A DNA stretch of 50,491 bases. It comes from Leptolyngbya sp. DLM2.Bin27. GTDB taxonomy: Bacteria > Cyanobacteriota > Cyanobacteriia > Phormidesmidales > Phormidesmidaceae. The notes beneath the pieces are model-generated. The model was not told where the DNA came from. It did no database searches and was given only the letters and a program-made list of their open reading frames with translations. How positions within the stretch are numbered: position 1 is the first letter of the stretch; each line of letters opens with the position of its first letter. Both the position numbers and the translations under genes were made by a program. The stretch lies in NCBI GenBank assembly GCA_007694115.1, contig RECJ01000215.1, positions 1 through 50,491 on the forward strand, in the 5' to 3' direction. This document shows positions 42,085-50,491 of the stretch, one piece after another.

Positions 42085-44271
42085 ATGGGAATGCAAGTCT
42101 GGCCAGGTCGTCCCCATCCCCTGGGGGCCGTCTGGGATGGCACGGGTACCAACTTCGCCCTCTTTTCAGAAAATGCCACAGCGGTCGATCTATGTCTGTT
42201 TGACGCTGACAACTGCGAAACCCAGATTCCCCTCACCGAGGTAGACAACTACGTCTGGCACGGCTTCTTGGTCGGGGTGGGGCCAGGGCAACGCTACGGC
42301 TTTCGCGTGCATGGCCCCCACGACCCCGAGGCCGGTCAGCGGTTTAACCCCCACAAGCTGCTGATCGATCCCTACGCCCGTGCCCTAGATGGCGACGTGC
42401 TGTTTGACCCGGCCATCTTTAGCTACGACATTGAGGCTAACGACGACTTAGAAAACCTCGATCTATCCTTCTCTGAGATCGATAGCGCTCCATTTATGCC
42501 CAAGGCGGTGGTGGTCGATCCTGCCTTTGACTGGGAGGGCGATCGCGCCCCTGAGACACCTTGGCATCAGACTGTCATCTACGAGACCCACGTCAAAGGT
42601 CTCACCCAGCGCCACCCAGGGGTGCCCGAGTCGTTGCGGGGCACCTATGCCGGCCTAGGCCATCCTGCCATGGTCGACTACCTCACCCAGCTGGGTATCA
42701 CCGCAGTAGAGCTGCTGCCGGTGCATCACTTCCACGCCTACCCAGGGCACCTAGCCAACACCGGGTTGCGCAACTACTGGGGCTACGACTCCCTCGGCTA
42801 CTTTGCTCCCTACGGCGGCTATAGCAGTGCGGGTGCCCAGGGCGGGCAGGTGAATGAATTTAAGCAGATGGTTAAGGCGCTGCACCGGGCTGGCATTGAG
42901 GTAATTTTAGATGTGGTTTACAACCACACTGGCGAGGGCAGTCACCTGGGGCCAACCCTCAGCCTGCGGGGCATCGACAATGCCGCCTACTACCGTCTAG
43001 TCGAAGGCGCTCCCCGCTACTACATGGATTTCACCGGCTGCGGCAACTCCCTCAATGTGCGCCACCCGCAGATTCTCAAGCTGATCATGGACAGCCTGCG
43101 CTACTGGGTGCTAGAAATGCACGTCGATGGCTTTCGATTTGACCTGGCCTCGGCCCTGGCCCGAGAACTGTACGAGGTCAACAGCCTGGCCGCGTTCTTT
43201 GACATCATCCACCAAGACCCAGTGTTGTCCACCACTAAGCTGATCGCCGAACCCTGGGATCTAGGTGAGGGAGGCTACCAGGTGGGCAACTTTCCGCTGC
43301 TGTGGTCGGAGTGGAACGGCAAATACCGCGACTCCATGCGCGACTTTTGGCGCGACCAAGACTGCCGACTGGGAGAATTTGCCTTTCGCGTTACCGGCAG
43401 TTCTGACCTCTACCAGGTCAACGGTAGACGCCCCCACGCCAGCATTAATTTCATCACCTGCCACGACGGATTCACGCTGCGAGATTTGGTCAGCTACAAC
43501 GAAAAGCACAACCTGGCTAACCACGAAAACAACCGCGACGGCGAAAGCTATAATCGCTCTTGGAACTGCGGGGCCGAAGGCGAAACCGATGACGATGAGA
43601 TTTTGGCGCTGCGGCACAAACAGCAGCGCAACTTGATCGCCACTCTGCTAATGTCCCAGGGGGTACCGATGCTGCTGGGCGGCGACGAACTGGGCCGCAC
43701 CCAGCAGGGCAACAACAACACCTACTGCCAAGACAGCGAGTTGTCGTGGTTTGACTGGCAGCTCGACGACGCCCAGCAGGCTCTTTTGACCTTTACTCGT
43801 CAGCTCATAGCCCTGCGCCAACAGCACCCGGCCTTTGCCCATCGCCACTGGTTTCAAGGGCGCGAAATTCACGGATCTGGGGTACATGACATCGGTTGGT
43901 ACAACCCCGACGGCAGCAAAATCACCGATTCCCAGTGGCACGACGACTCAGCCAAGGCGATTGCCATTTTTCTCAATGGTGAAGAGTTGATGGCCTCTGA
44001 CGCTAAGGGGCAGCGGCTTTTAGACGACAGCTTTCTGCTGTGTTTTAATGCCCAGGCCAAGCGTCAAGCCTTTCAAATTCCCTCTTCGGTCAAAAAAGAA
44101 CGCTGGCTGAAGCTGATCGATACCGCCACTCCCCTAGGGTTTATGCCTGAATCCGTTGAGGAAAAACGGATTTATCGCCCCGGTGAGGCGATCGCAGTAG
44201 CCGACTTTTCGTTAGTGGTGTTCACCAGCCCCCGCGCCGAACAGTTTCGCGCCGAACAGTTTAAGGACTAG
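42085..44271 (+). CDS. glgX: Glycogen debranching enzyme, isoamylase type
   Basis: 728 residues, GH13_11 family, cleaving alpha-1,6 branches of glycogen. An N-terminal CBM48-type domain ([20 protein letters not shown]) is followed by the GH13 barrel: [20 protein letters not shown] (nucleophile Asp), IAEPWD (acid Glu) and [10 protein letters not shown] (third Asp). The C-terminal end contains a 15-bp duplication giving [10 protein letters not shown] just before the stop, likely recent. An alkyltransferase-like gene begins 2 bp after the stop. Confidence 0.95.
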   Translation: MGMQVWPGRPHPLGAVWDGTGTNFALFSENATAVDLCLFDADNCETQIPLTEVDNYVWHGFLVGVGPGQRYGFRVHGPHDPEAGQRFNPHKLLIDPYARALDGDVLFDPAIFSYDIEANDDLENLDLSFSEIDSAPFMPKAVVVDPAFDWEGDRAPETPWHQTVIYETHVKGLTQRHPGVPESLRGTYAGLGHPAMVDYLTQLGITAVELLPVHHFHAYPGHLANTGLRNYWGYDSLGYFAPYGGYSSAGAQGGQVNEFKQMVKALHRAGIEVILDVVYNHTGEGSHLGPTLSLRGIDNAAYYRLVEGAPRYYMDFTGCGNSLNVRHPQILKLIMDSLRYWVLEMHVDGFRFDLASALARELYEVNSLAAFFDIIHQDPVLSTTKLIAEPWDLGEGGYQVGNFPLLWSEWNGKYRDSMRDFWRDQDCRLGEFAFRVTGSSDLYQVNGRRPHASINFITCHDGFTLRDLVSYNEKHNLANHENNRDGESYNRSWNCGAEGETDDDEILALRHKQQRNLIATLLMSQGVPMLLGGDELGRTQQGNNNTYCQDSELSWFDWQLDDAQQALLTFTRQLIALRQQHPAFAHRHWFQGREIHGSGVHDIGWYNPDGSKITDSQWHDDSAKAIAIFLNGEELMASDAKGQRLLDDSFLLCFNAQAKRQAFQIPSSVKKERWLKLIDTATPLGFMPESVEEKRIYRPGEAIAVADFSLVVFTSPRAEQFRAEQFKD

Positions 44272-44273
44272 CC

Positions 44274-44576
44274 ATGCTCACCTACGAACGCATCTACGCA
44301 ATTGTGCGCCAGATTCCGGTGGGTCAGGTGGCCACCTACGGCCAGGTGGCTGAGTTGGCCGGGCTGGTGGGCAAACCTCGCCTGGTGGGCTACGCCCTCT
44401 ATCGGGTCGATATGGCCGCAGGCGACGTGCCCTGGCAGCGAGTGATCAATGCCAAAGGTGAGGTGTCTCAGTCGCCCCAGCGCAACGGCACCGACTATAT
44501 TCAGCGGGCCATGCTCGAAGACGAAGGCATTGAGTTTGACTCCGGAGGTCGCATTGACCTGCGTCTATACCGATGA
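44274..44576 (+). CDS. Alkyltransferase-like (MGMT-family) DNA-binding protein
   Basis: 100 residues corresponding to the C-terminal domain of O6-alkylguanine-DNA alkyltransferase: IPVGQVATYGQVAELAG and GYALYRV. The active site reads PWQRVIN (P53, W54) where true alkyltransferases have PCHRV, so the acceptor Cys is replaced by Trp. This is the signature of ATL proteins, which flag alkylated bases for nucleotide excision repair. It starts 2 bp after glgX, so it is very likely translated from the same message, though no functional link is obvious. Confidence 0.9.
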   Translation: MLTYERIYAIVRQIPVGQVATYGQVAELAGLVGKPRLVGYALYRVDMAAGDVPWQRVINAKGEVSQSPQRNGTDYIQRAMLEDEGIEFDSGGRIDLRLYR

Positions 44577-44641
44577 TGCCCACCCGAATCAGTGATCGAG
44601 CAGGCACTAGCAGTATTCGGAGAAACGCTGGATTAGGCAGC

Positions 44642-45619
44642 TTAATCGACGGCCACAGCCACTTCTTCTTCGACGTAGACCTCTTCGGGCTCGTCAACCA
44701 GTTCACCCGCCTGCTCAGCAGCCTGACGGCGCATGGCTTCGCGATACTTGGCCGCCATTTCCTCAGCTTTGTCATAGACCAGGTCAGGATTTTTCACCAT
44801 GTCGCCCGGCTCAGGCTCAAGCTGCTTGGTCGACAGCGAAATTCGTCCACGCTCGGCGTCAAGGTCGATGATCATGACCTTGATCTCATCGTTGACGTTG
44901 AGCACGCTGTGGGGGGTATCGATGTGATCGTGGGAGATCTCAGAGATGTGCAGCAGACCGCTGACACCGCCGATATCGATAAAGGCACCGTAGGGCTTGA
45001 GACCCCGGACGGCCCCGAGCACCACTTCACCCACCTGCAGGCCATTCATCTTGCGCTCGACTAGGGCGCGGCGATGACTGAGCACCAGACGGTTGCGCTC
45101 TTCATCCACCTCCAGGAACTTGAGGGGCAGATCTTCGCCCACCAGGTCTTCCTTGGGTTTGCGGGTGCTGATGTGGGAGCCAGGGATAAAGCCTCGCAGC
45201 CCCTCGATACGCACCAGGGCGCCGCCCCGGTTGGTGGCAAACACGCCAGATCGCACGGTGGCGTCTTCTTGCTGAAGCTGACGTACCCGCTCCCAGGCGC
45301 GCATGTACTCAATGCGGCGGATGGAAAGGGTGAGCTGACCATCTTCATTTTCGTCGGTGAGAATGAAGAACTCGCGGGTTTCGTTAGAGCGCAGCACCTC
45401 TTCGGGGTGGTCGACGCGGTTGATCGACATCTCCTGAATCGGCAAGTAGGCGGCGGTCTTAGCACCAATGTCAATCAGGGCACCCCTGGGTTCGAGACTA
45501 AACACGGTGCCAGAAACGGTATCGCCTGGGTTGAAGTGATAGTCGTACTGGTCTAATAGCGCGGCAAAGTCTTCGTGTGTAAACCCGATGTCAGCTTCCT
45601 TTACGTCCTGATTGAGCAT
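44642..45619 (-). CDS. rpsA: 30S ribosomal protein S1
   Basis: 325 residues, the short cyanobacterial/plastid form with three S1 RNA-binding domains (about 30-100, 115-180 and 195-265), against six in E. coli. Typical words are GDTVSGTVFSLEPRGALIDIGAK, GFIPGSHIS, and GLKPYGAFIDIGGVSGLLHISEIS. The C-terminal tail is acidic. It lies downstream of nrdR on the same strand; the 276 bp between probably contain its own promoter. It ends convergently with the ATL gene. Confidence 0.95.
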   Translation of the reverse strand: MLNQDVKEADIGFTHEDFAALLDQYDYHFNPGDTVSGTVFSLEPRGALIDIGAKTAAYLPIQEMSINRVDHPEEVLRSNETREFFILTDENEDGQLTLSIRRIEYMRAWERVRQLQQEDATVRSGVFATNRGGALVRIEGLRGFIPGSHISTRKPKEDLVGEDLPLKFLEVDEERNRLVLSHRRALVERKMNGLQVGEVVLGAVRGLKPYGAFIDIGGVSGLLHISEISHDHIDTPHSVLNVNDEIKVMIIDLDAERGRISLSTKQLEPEPGDMVKNPDLVYDKAEEMAAKYREAMRRQAAEQAGELVDEPEEVYVEEEVAVAVD

Positions 45620-45895
45620 GCTAGTGTTGTCCTATTATTTCTCCGTAATACTGCGGTTTCCGTGTAGACGTACAAAACAATCAACTCAGATATGTGACAG
45701 CCAACCCCCACGCGCAAGCGTGCTGGCATAGACAGCCCGATAAACCCACAGGATTAAAATTATAGCCGAAGAGGCGGTGTAGTTGATCGCCCAGGATTGC
45801 TATTGGTCTGGGGCAAGGGCAAAATGAACAGCAGCCCTCTACTTTAGAGCTTTGTATTCTGGGGCTTTGTGCCCTAGGGCTGGATATGCCGGGGG

Positions 45896-46456
45896 TTAGG
45901 CCGACACGATATAGCTAGAAGATTGGCCATTTTCAAAGTGCCCGGGCTCAGAACTACCAGCCCCCGGGCTGCCCAGCCCAGGGCCATCTCCTTGGGCGAT
46001 CTCCTCCCCGTGCTGCAGTTGGCTGAGGGTTTCGGCAAAGTCGCGGATGCCCTGAAACTGTCGGTACACCGAGGCAAACCGAACAAAGGCCACTTCGTTC
46101 ATGGCCTGAAGCTTGGTCAAGACCATCTCGCCAATCTCTGCACTGGTCACCTCTCGGGTGGCCCGCTGCTGGAGTTCGGCCTCAATATCGTCGACGATAG
46201 ACTCCATCGCCAGGGACGACACCGGGGTTTTTTCACAGGCGCGCACGATGCCGCGCAAGATCTTCGATCGCTCAAATAGCTCTCGATCGTCGCTGCGCTT
46301 GATTACGGTGACGGGCACATACTCAATGCGCTCGTAGGTGGTAAAGCGCCGTTCACAGCGCAGGCATTCTCGCCTCCGCCGAATGCTGCGCCCCGCCTCC
46401 GCCGATCGCGACTCGAGGACTCGATTATTCAGATGCTGACAGAACGGGCAATGCAT
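45896..46456 (-). CDS. nrdR: Transcriptional repressor NrdR
   Basis: 186 residues. A zinc ribbon (C3, C6, C31, C34) with [18 protein letters not shown] is followed by an ATP-cone domain ([20 protein letters not shown], to about residue 140). NrdR senses dATP/ATP and represses ribonucleotide reductase genes, so nrdJ in this window is its expected target. The C-terminal tail of about 30 residues (G, S, E-rich) extends beyond the usual 150-residue length. It lies downstream of psbT and upstream of rpsA. Confidence 0.95.
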   Translation of the reverse strand: MHCPFCQHLNNRVLESRSAEAGRSIRRRRECLRCERRFTTYERIEYVPVTVIKRSDDRELFERSKILRGIVRACEKTPVSSLAMESIVDDIEAELQQRATREVTSAEIGEMVLTKLQAMNEVAFVRFASVYRQFQGIRDFAETLSQLQHGEEIAQGDGPGLGSPGAGSSEPGHFENGQSSSYIVSA

Positions 46457-46512
46457 TGGCTACACTCCCACAGGGAGGATGGGGATCGCCGCTTCAACGG
46501 GTGTCGATAGCG

Positions 46513-46556
46513 TAGAAAAAAGAAATGCAAGCTCTTCCACGGGAAAAGCTTGCATC
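46513..46556 (-). terminator. Terminator of psbB-psbT
   Basis: ATGCAAGCT (46525-46533) and AGCTTGCAT (46547-46555) form a 9-bp stem; on the minus strand a T-rich tail follows. It separates psbT from nrdR. Confidence 0.75.
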
Positions 46557-46659
46557 TATATTAATTAAATTGTTGGAAAACAATCGAAATGACCTCAAAA
46601 TCTCACCAATGTTGCTTAGTCTATGAACTCAGCAACAGGGCTAAAGCCTGGCCATGGCT

Positions 46660-46758
46660 CTAATCTTTGGTGATGCGAGGGGGTTCGCGAAAGGCGATCG
46701 CAAAAAACAGGGTGCCAATGATGCAGGCAAAAATGAAGATGTAAGCGACAGCTTCCAT
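46660..46758 (-). CDS. psbT: Photosystem II protein T
   Basis: A 32-residue single-helix PSII subunit at the dimer interface. The translation begins MEAVAYIFIFACIIGTLFF and ends PPRITKD, matching the family's length and pattern. It lies 121 bp downstream of psbB on the same strand, the conserved psbB-psbT order. The gene contains a HIP1 site (GCGATCGC). Confidence 0.96.
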   Translation of the reverse strand: MEAVAYIFIFACIIGTLFFAIAFREPPRITKD

Positions 46759-46879
46759 GGTTAAAAAGTCTCCTACTCAACCGGGTTATCTCTAGTCTAC
46801 TAGGATTCTTAGCAACGTGCCCGACAGGTGAGATTCTATCCACCACTGCCGGGCACATTATTGCTTCACCTCAAGGCAT

Positions 46880-48412
46880 TTAAACGCGCTCTTCGGTGCG
46901 AGTAGAGGTGTCGCCCACCTTCTGGAAGAAGCCCCACTCGACCTGCTCAGGAGACAGGTCAGGGTCAACCCCGGCAAACACATCGCGGAACAGAGTACGA
47001 GACCCGTGCCAGATGTGGCCGAAGAAGAACAGCAGCGCAAACACCGCGTGGCCGTAGGTAAACCAGCCGCGAGTGCTAGTGCGGAATACCCCGTCAGAGC
47101 CGAGGGTTTCACGGTCGAACTCAAAGGGCTCGCCCAGCTGCGCCTTGCGGGCGTAACGCTTCACCAGAGCGGGTTCAGTGATGGTCTGCCCAGCCAGTTC
47201 GCCGCCGTAGAAGGTGGCGGTGACGCCAGTCTGCTCAAAGCTGTACTTCGACTCAGCCCGGCGGAAAGGAATGTCGGCTCGCACAATACCATCTTTATCG
47301 ACCAGCACTACGGGGAAAGTCTCAAAGAAGTTTGGCAGGCGACGCACAAACAGCTCACGACCCTCGCTGTCTTTGAACACGGGGTGACCCAGCCAGCCCT
47401 CGGCGATGCCGTCGCCTTGAACCATGGGGCCAACCCGGAACAAACCACCTTTAGCCGGGCTGTTGCCCACGTAATCGTAGAAGGCCAACTTCTCAGGAAT
47501 GCCAGCGTAGGCATCGGCCAGGGAGTATCCAGCGTTGACATCCGCCTGCACTCGACGCTGAATTTCTTGCTTGAAGTAGTCACCATCCCACTGGTAGCGG
47601 GTAGGGCCAAACAGCTCAATCGGAGTAGCGGCACTGCCGTACCACATGGTGCCTGCCACCACAAAGGCCGCAAAGAACACCGCTGCAATACTGCTAGAGA
47701 GCACGGTTTCGATGTTCCCCATCCGCAACGCCTTGTAGAGACGCTGGGGCGGGCGCACCGTCAGGTGAAACAGGCCAGCAATGATGCCCACAATTCCGGC
47801 GGCGATGTGGTGGGCCACAATACCACCAGGATTAAACGGGTTAAAGCCTGCGGCTCCCCATTCTGGAGCCACTCCTTGGACGTGGCCCGTCAGGCCGTAG
47901 GGGTCAGACACCCACAGCCCCGGCCCCCAAAGACCGGTCAGGTGAAAAGCGCCAAAGCCAAAACAGAGTAGGCCCGACAGAAACAGGTGAATGCCAAACA
48001 TCTTGGGCAGATCAAGCGCCGGTTCACCGGTGCGGGGATCGCGGAACAGGTCTAGATCCCAATAGACCCAGTGCCAGCAGGCGGCCAAAAACAGCAGGCC
48101 CGAAAGCACGATGTGAGCCGCAGCCACCCCCTCAAAAGACCAAAATCCGGGGTTGACAGCAGTTGCGCCAGTGACGCTCCAGCCCCCCCACGACTCGGTG
48201 ACGCCCAGGCGCGCCATGAAGGGCATCACAAACATGCCCTGCCGCCACATGGGGTTGAGCACGGGGTCGCTGGGGTCAAACGTGGCCAATTCGAACAGCG
48301 CCATTGAGCCGGCCCAGCCAGCTACAAGGGCCGTATGCATTAGGTGTACAGCAATCAGTCGCCCGGGATCATTTACGACGACGGTGTGTACCCGGTACCA
48401 GGGTAGTCCCAT
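46880..48412 (-). CDS. psbB: Photosystem II CP47 chlorophyll protein
   Basis: 510 residues, six membrane helices, inner antenna of PSII. It begins [20 protein letters not shown]. Chlorophyll-ligating His residues are in [49 protein letters not shown] and [17 protein letters not shown]. The large lumenal loop lies between helices five and six, and the end is [24 protein letters not shown] precedes the ATG. It is transcribed with psbT and diverges from the ferredoxin gene. Confidence 0.98.
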   Translation of the reverse strand: MGLPWYRVHTVVVNDPGRLIAVHLMHTALVAGWAGSMALFELATFDPSDPVLNPMWRQGMFVMPFMARLGVTESWGGWSVTGATAVNPGFWSFEGVAAAHIVLSGLLFLAACWHWVYWDLDLFRDPRTGEPALDLPKMFGIHLFLSGLLCFGFGAFHLTGLWGPGLWVSDPYGLTGHVQGVAPEWGAAGFNPFNPGGIVAHHIAAGIVGIIAGLFHLTVRPPQRLYKALRMGNIETVLSSSIAAVFFAAFVVAGTMWYGSAATPIELFGPTRYQWDGDYFKQEIQRRVQADVNAGYSLADAYAGIPEKLAFYDYVGNSPAKGGLFRVGPMVQGDGIAEGWLGHPVFKDSEGRELFVRRLPNFFETFPVVLVDKDGIVRADIPFRRAESKYSFEQTGVTATFYGGELAGQTITEPALVKRYARKAQLGEPFEFDRETLGSDGVFRTSTRGWFTYGHAVFALLFFFGHIWHGSRTLFRDVFAGVDPDLSPEQVEWGFFQKVGDTSTRTEERV

Positions 48413-48757
48413 TGACTACGCTCCTCCTCTAGGTAAAACAGTAATGTTTTGTGGAATTGTCTTAAGCATGCCAGATACTGATTAGCCTATCAGAATCAGG
48501 CTCTCAGAATTGCCCCAATTGACCTCAGCATCCCGGGGTTGCCCGATGGGGCCACGCCGTTGTTGGATGGAGACGCATTTGGTACAGATGAGATGTAACA
48601 ATGAAATTACTTAACGAAGTTTAACTAGTCCAATATCCCCTCGCAACTAGTGGCCGGGGGCAGGCGGAGCAGTTACTGTGCGGGGGCACCTCGGCCTAAC
48701 GGCCAAAGGCTTGTTCTACCGCCATTATCGACGCAGAACGCGAAGGAGATTCCCTAG
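48413..48757. promoter_or_regulatory. Divergent promoter region psbB / ferredoxin, 345 bp
   Basis: No gene was seen. It must hold the psbB promoter (minus) and the ferredoxin-psbM promoter (plus). The A/T-rich segment at about 48590-48635 is the likely core. Hexamers are not clear enough to call, and no HLR1-like pair was assigned. Confidence 0.5.
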
Positions 48758-49099
48758 ATGGCCAATGTTAAGTTTGTTAACGAAGACGCTGAGATTGTCG
48801 TTGCCGATGGAGCCAACCTGCGTTTTAAGGCGCTAGAAAATCGCATCGATATCTATACCTTCAGCGGCAAGCTGATGAACTGCGGCGGCTATGGGCAGTG
48901 TGGCACCTGCGTAGTAGACGTGGCGGCGGGGGGCGAAAACCTGTCGCCTCGCACCCAGGTCGAAGAGCGCAAGCTGAAGAAGTGGCCCTCGACCTGCCGG
49001 TTGGCCTGCCAGGCTACGGTACATGGCCCGGTGTCGGTGATTACTAAACCTAGCCGCAAGTCTAAGCCGTCCTCCTCGCCAACCTCTAAGCGGGCATAG
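48758..49099 (+). CDS. 2Fe-2S ferredoxin (psbB-psbM linked type)
   Basis: 113 residues. Cluster cysteines follow the CX5CX2C pattern (C42, C48, C51) with the fourth in RLACQ (C84). This is closer to adrenodoxin/isc-type than to the photosynthetic PetF. The C-terminal tail is a Lys/Ser/Pro-rich extension of about 18 residues. An AAGGAG site precedes the ATG. Linkage to psbB and psbM is conserved among cyanobacteria and suggests a photosynthesis-related role, which is unproven. Confidence 0.92.
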   Translation: MANVKFVNEDAEIVVADGANLRFKALENRIDIYTFSGKLMNCGGYGQCGTCVVDVAAGGENLSPRTQVEERKLKKWPSTCRLACQATVHGPVSVITKPSRKSKPSSSPTSKRA

Positions 49100-49289
49100 C
49101 CTGAGGCTGAGTTGAGGGCGGAGCTTTGGCCTAGGCCGACATTCTCATCGAGTAGAGTGATATCCTGTAGCTGTTGGATTCTAAGCTGCGCAGGTTTTTG
49201 GCCAGCTAGGTTGAGCAGCTAGCTCAGCCAGAGGGTCTAACGTGACGTGAAACGTGACGATGTTGGGTTGAGAGTATAGGCAGGCACTG

Positions 49290-49400
49290 ATGGAAGTTAA
49301 CAAGCTTGGTTTTGTAGCTAGCATTCTGTTTGTTTTAGTACCGACGGTTTTTCTGCTGATTCTGTACATTCAAACCTCTAGCAAGCAGACCGGCTCCTAG
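49290..49400 (+). CDS. psbM: Photosystem II protein M
   Basis: A 36-residue single-helix PSII subunit at the dimer interface. It starts [19 protein letters not shown] and continues [10 protein letters not shown], the family pattern, with a short polar C-terminus. It lies 190 bp after the ferredoxin gene on the same strand. Too short for most gene finders. Confidence 0.96.
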   Translation: MEVNKLGFVASILFVLVPTVFLLILYIQTSSKQTGS

Positions 49401-49490
49401 GCGGCTAGCCTGGGCAACATGGCTGGTACTGTCCCGTTTTAACGGCGGGAGGTAGGGGTTGAGGTGTACGTAAGGGTTTAGGTGTACTCC

Positions 49491-49519
49491 AAGGGCGCTG
49501 GGCTGACCGGCGCTTTTTT
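49491..49519 (+). terminator. Terminator of psbM
   Basis: GCGCTGG, loop GCTGA, CCGGCGC (one G-U pair), then six T. It lies about 95 bp past the psbM stop. Confidence 0.75.
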
Positions 49520-49620
49520 GTATAGGTTTTTGGTATGGATACTTTTTGCACAGGTGTTTTTATGGCCTTGGCCATGGTTGACTGCGTCTGCGATCGCAAA
49601 CGTTCCTCGCCAGCAAACCC

Positions 49621-50397
49621 ATGACCTACTGTCTGGGCATCTTGGTCAAGGAGGGGTTGGTGCTAGCCGCCGACTCTCGCACCAATGCTGGGGTCGACTA
49701 CATATCGTCGTATCGCAAGCTGTTTGATTTTTCTAAGCCTGGGGAGCGGGTGATCTTGCTTTGCACCTCGGGCAATCTGTCAATTACCCAGGCGGTGGTG
49801 CATCAGCTGGGTCAAGATATTAAGTGCGATCGCACCCCCAACCTCCACACCCTCCCTACCCTGTACGACGTGGCCCGCTACCTGGGGGATCAAATTCGTG
49901 CTCTACAGGAGACCGATCGCACCTGGCTGGCCAAAGACAAGATTGATTTTCAGTGCAGCTTTTTGCTGGGTGGCCAGGTGCAGGGGGAATTGCCTGAGCT
50001 GTTTTTGGTCTACAGCCAGGGCAACTGCATCAAAGCCACCCCAGAGACACCCTTTTTGCAGATTGGCGAAACCAAGTACGGCAAGCCCATCCTCGATCGG
50101 ACGCTGGGGTTTGATGTGCCCCTCGATGCGGCAGCTAAATGTGCTCTACTTTCGATTGACTCGACCATGCGGTCAAATCTGTCGGTGGGGCCACCGATCA
50201 ACATGACCCTTTATCAGGCCAACAGTTTTGAAGTACGCCATCGCGCCCAGTTTCAGGCGGGCGACCCCTACCTAGTCAAAATGCGCCAACATTGGGAAGT
50301 TGCCCTGCGGGAGGCGTCGAGCAGTATGCCCGACATCTCTTGGAACCAAACCGACAGTTTATCGCCCCTGGGTATTGCCGACCTGGGTGATACTTGA
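49621..50397 (+). CDS. Anbu-type proteasome-like protease
   Basis: 258 residues of the Ntn-hydrolase proteasome superfamily, the Anbu (ancestral beta subunit, COG3484) group. It begins MTYCLGILVKEGLVLAADSRTNAG; after Met removal Thr2 would be the N-terminal nucleophile. LSIDSTMRSNLSVGPPI is another family word. In other bacteria Anbu is usually clustered with an ATP-grasp, an alpha-E and a transglutaminase-like gene; the window ends too soon to see whether they follow. No such partner is upstream. Confidence 0.9.
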   Translation: MTYCLGILVKEGLVLAADSRTNAGVDYISSYRKLFDFSKPGERVILLCTSGNLSITQAVVHQLGQDIKCDRTPNLHTLPTLYDVARYLGDQIRALQETDRTWLAKDKIDFQCSFLLGGQVQGELPELFLVYSQGNCIKATPETPFLQIGETKYGKPILDRTLGFDVPLDAAAKCALLSIDSTMRSNLSVGPPINMTLYQANSFEVRHRAQFQAGDPYLVKMRQHWEVALREASSSMPDISWNQTDSLSPLGIADLGDT

Positions 50398-50444
50398 CCC
50401 TTAGTCGTTGGCTGATGGGTCTAGCTCGACCGGGCTAGTACATT

Positions 50445-50491
50445 AAGGCAGAAGGCAGAAGGCAGAAGGCAGAAGGCAGAAGGCAGAAGGC
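50445..50491. repeat. AAGGCAG heptamer tandem array, truncated by window end
   Basis: At least 6.7 exact copies of AAGGCAG run to the last base of the window, so the true length is unknown. Heptameric short tandem repeats (STRR-type) are known from cyanobacteria. A degenerate reverse-complement relative is at about 39382-39421. Confidence 0.92.

Noticed and set aside
47006..47971. Plus-strand frame of 321 codons opposite psbB
   Set aside because: psbB is unmistakable on the other strand and this frame has no recognisable domain.
50445..50491. CRISPR-like array
   Set aside because: The unit is 7 bp with no spacers; it is a simple tandem repeat.

Overview
This window is chromosomal DNA of an oxygenic cyanobacterium. 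It holds psbB, psbT, psbM, psbV (cytochrome c550), petE (plastocyanin), ycf33/ycf36-type genes and a CRR6-type NDH-1 assembly gene. Palindromic GCGATCGC (HIP1) sites are scattered through genes on both strands. High GC, many short tandem repeats and the gene content suggest a filamentous Leptolyngbya/Nodosilinea-like lineage, but that placement is a guess. No rRNA, CRISPR array, prophage or transposase was seen.

Layout. 1-5 kb: nagZ-rbfA-ycf33 on the minus strand, then an orphan Dam-type DNA methylase, an EcsC/DUF697-like membrane protein and crr6. 5-13 kb: wecB, a metallo-beta-lactamase-fold enzyme, an iron/spermidine-type ABC ATPase, two small membrane proteins, a DUF1830 protein and a B12-binding radical SAM protein. 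13-20 kb (minus strand): grpB-like/GNAT pair, petE, psbV, accD, a large GAF-GAF-PAS adenylate cyclase and a dienelactone hydrolase. 20-27 kb (plus): class A beta-lactamase-like protein, outer-membrane barrel, RecQ helicase, MntP/YtaF-like membrane protein and a second B12 radical SAM protein. 27.6-32 kb: nrdJ, a class II ribonucleotide reductase interrupted by two inteins. 32-41 kb: coiled-coil protein, rsfS-ycf36-asparaginase, initiator tRNA, four-carbon acid sugar kinase, hslO, NUDIX hydrolase, Met-rich zinc-ribbon protein and aqpZ. 42-50 kb: glgX with an alkyltransferase-like gene, then the photosystem cluster rpsA-nrdR-psbT-psbB (minus) diverging from ferredoxin-psbM (plus), and an Anbu proteasome-like protease at the right edge.

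The most striking object is nrdJ. Its 1432-residue precursor carries inteins of 369 and 336 residues separated by only ten host residues. Each intein sits immediately before a cysteine that family knowledge identifies as catalytic: the thiyl-radical cysteine and one redox-pair cysteine. The second intein ends in Gln rather than Asn. Removing both leaves a 727-residue enzyme, the usual class II size.

Intergenic DNA is rich in short-period tandem repeats (7, 12, 13, 14 and 18 bp), dispersed hairpins and one perfect 44-bp palindrome. These are described individually below.
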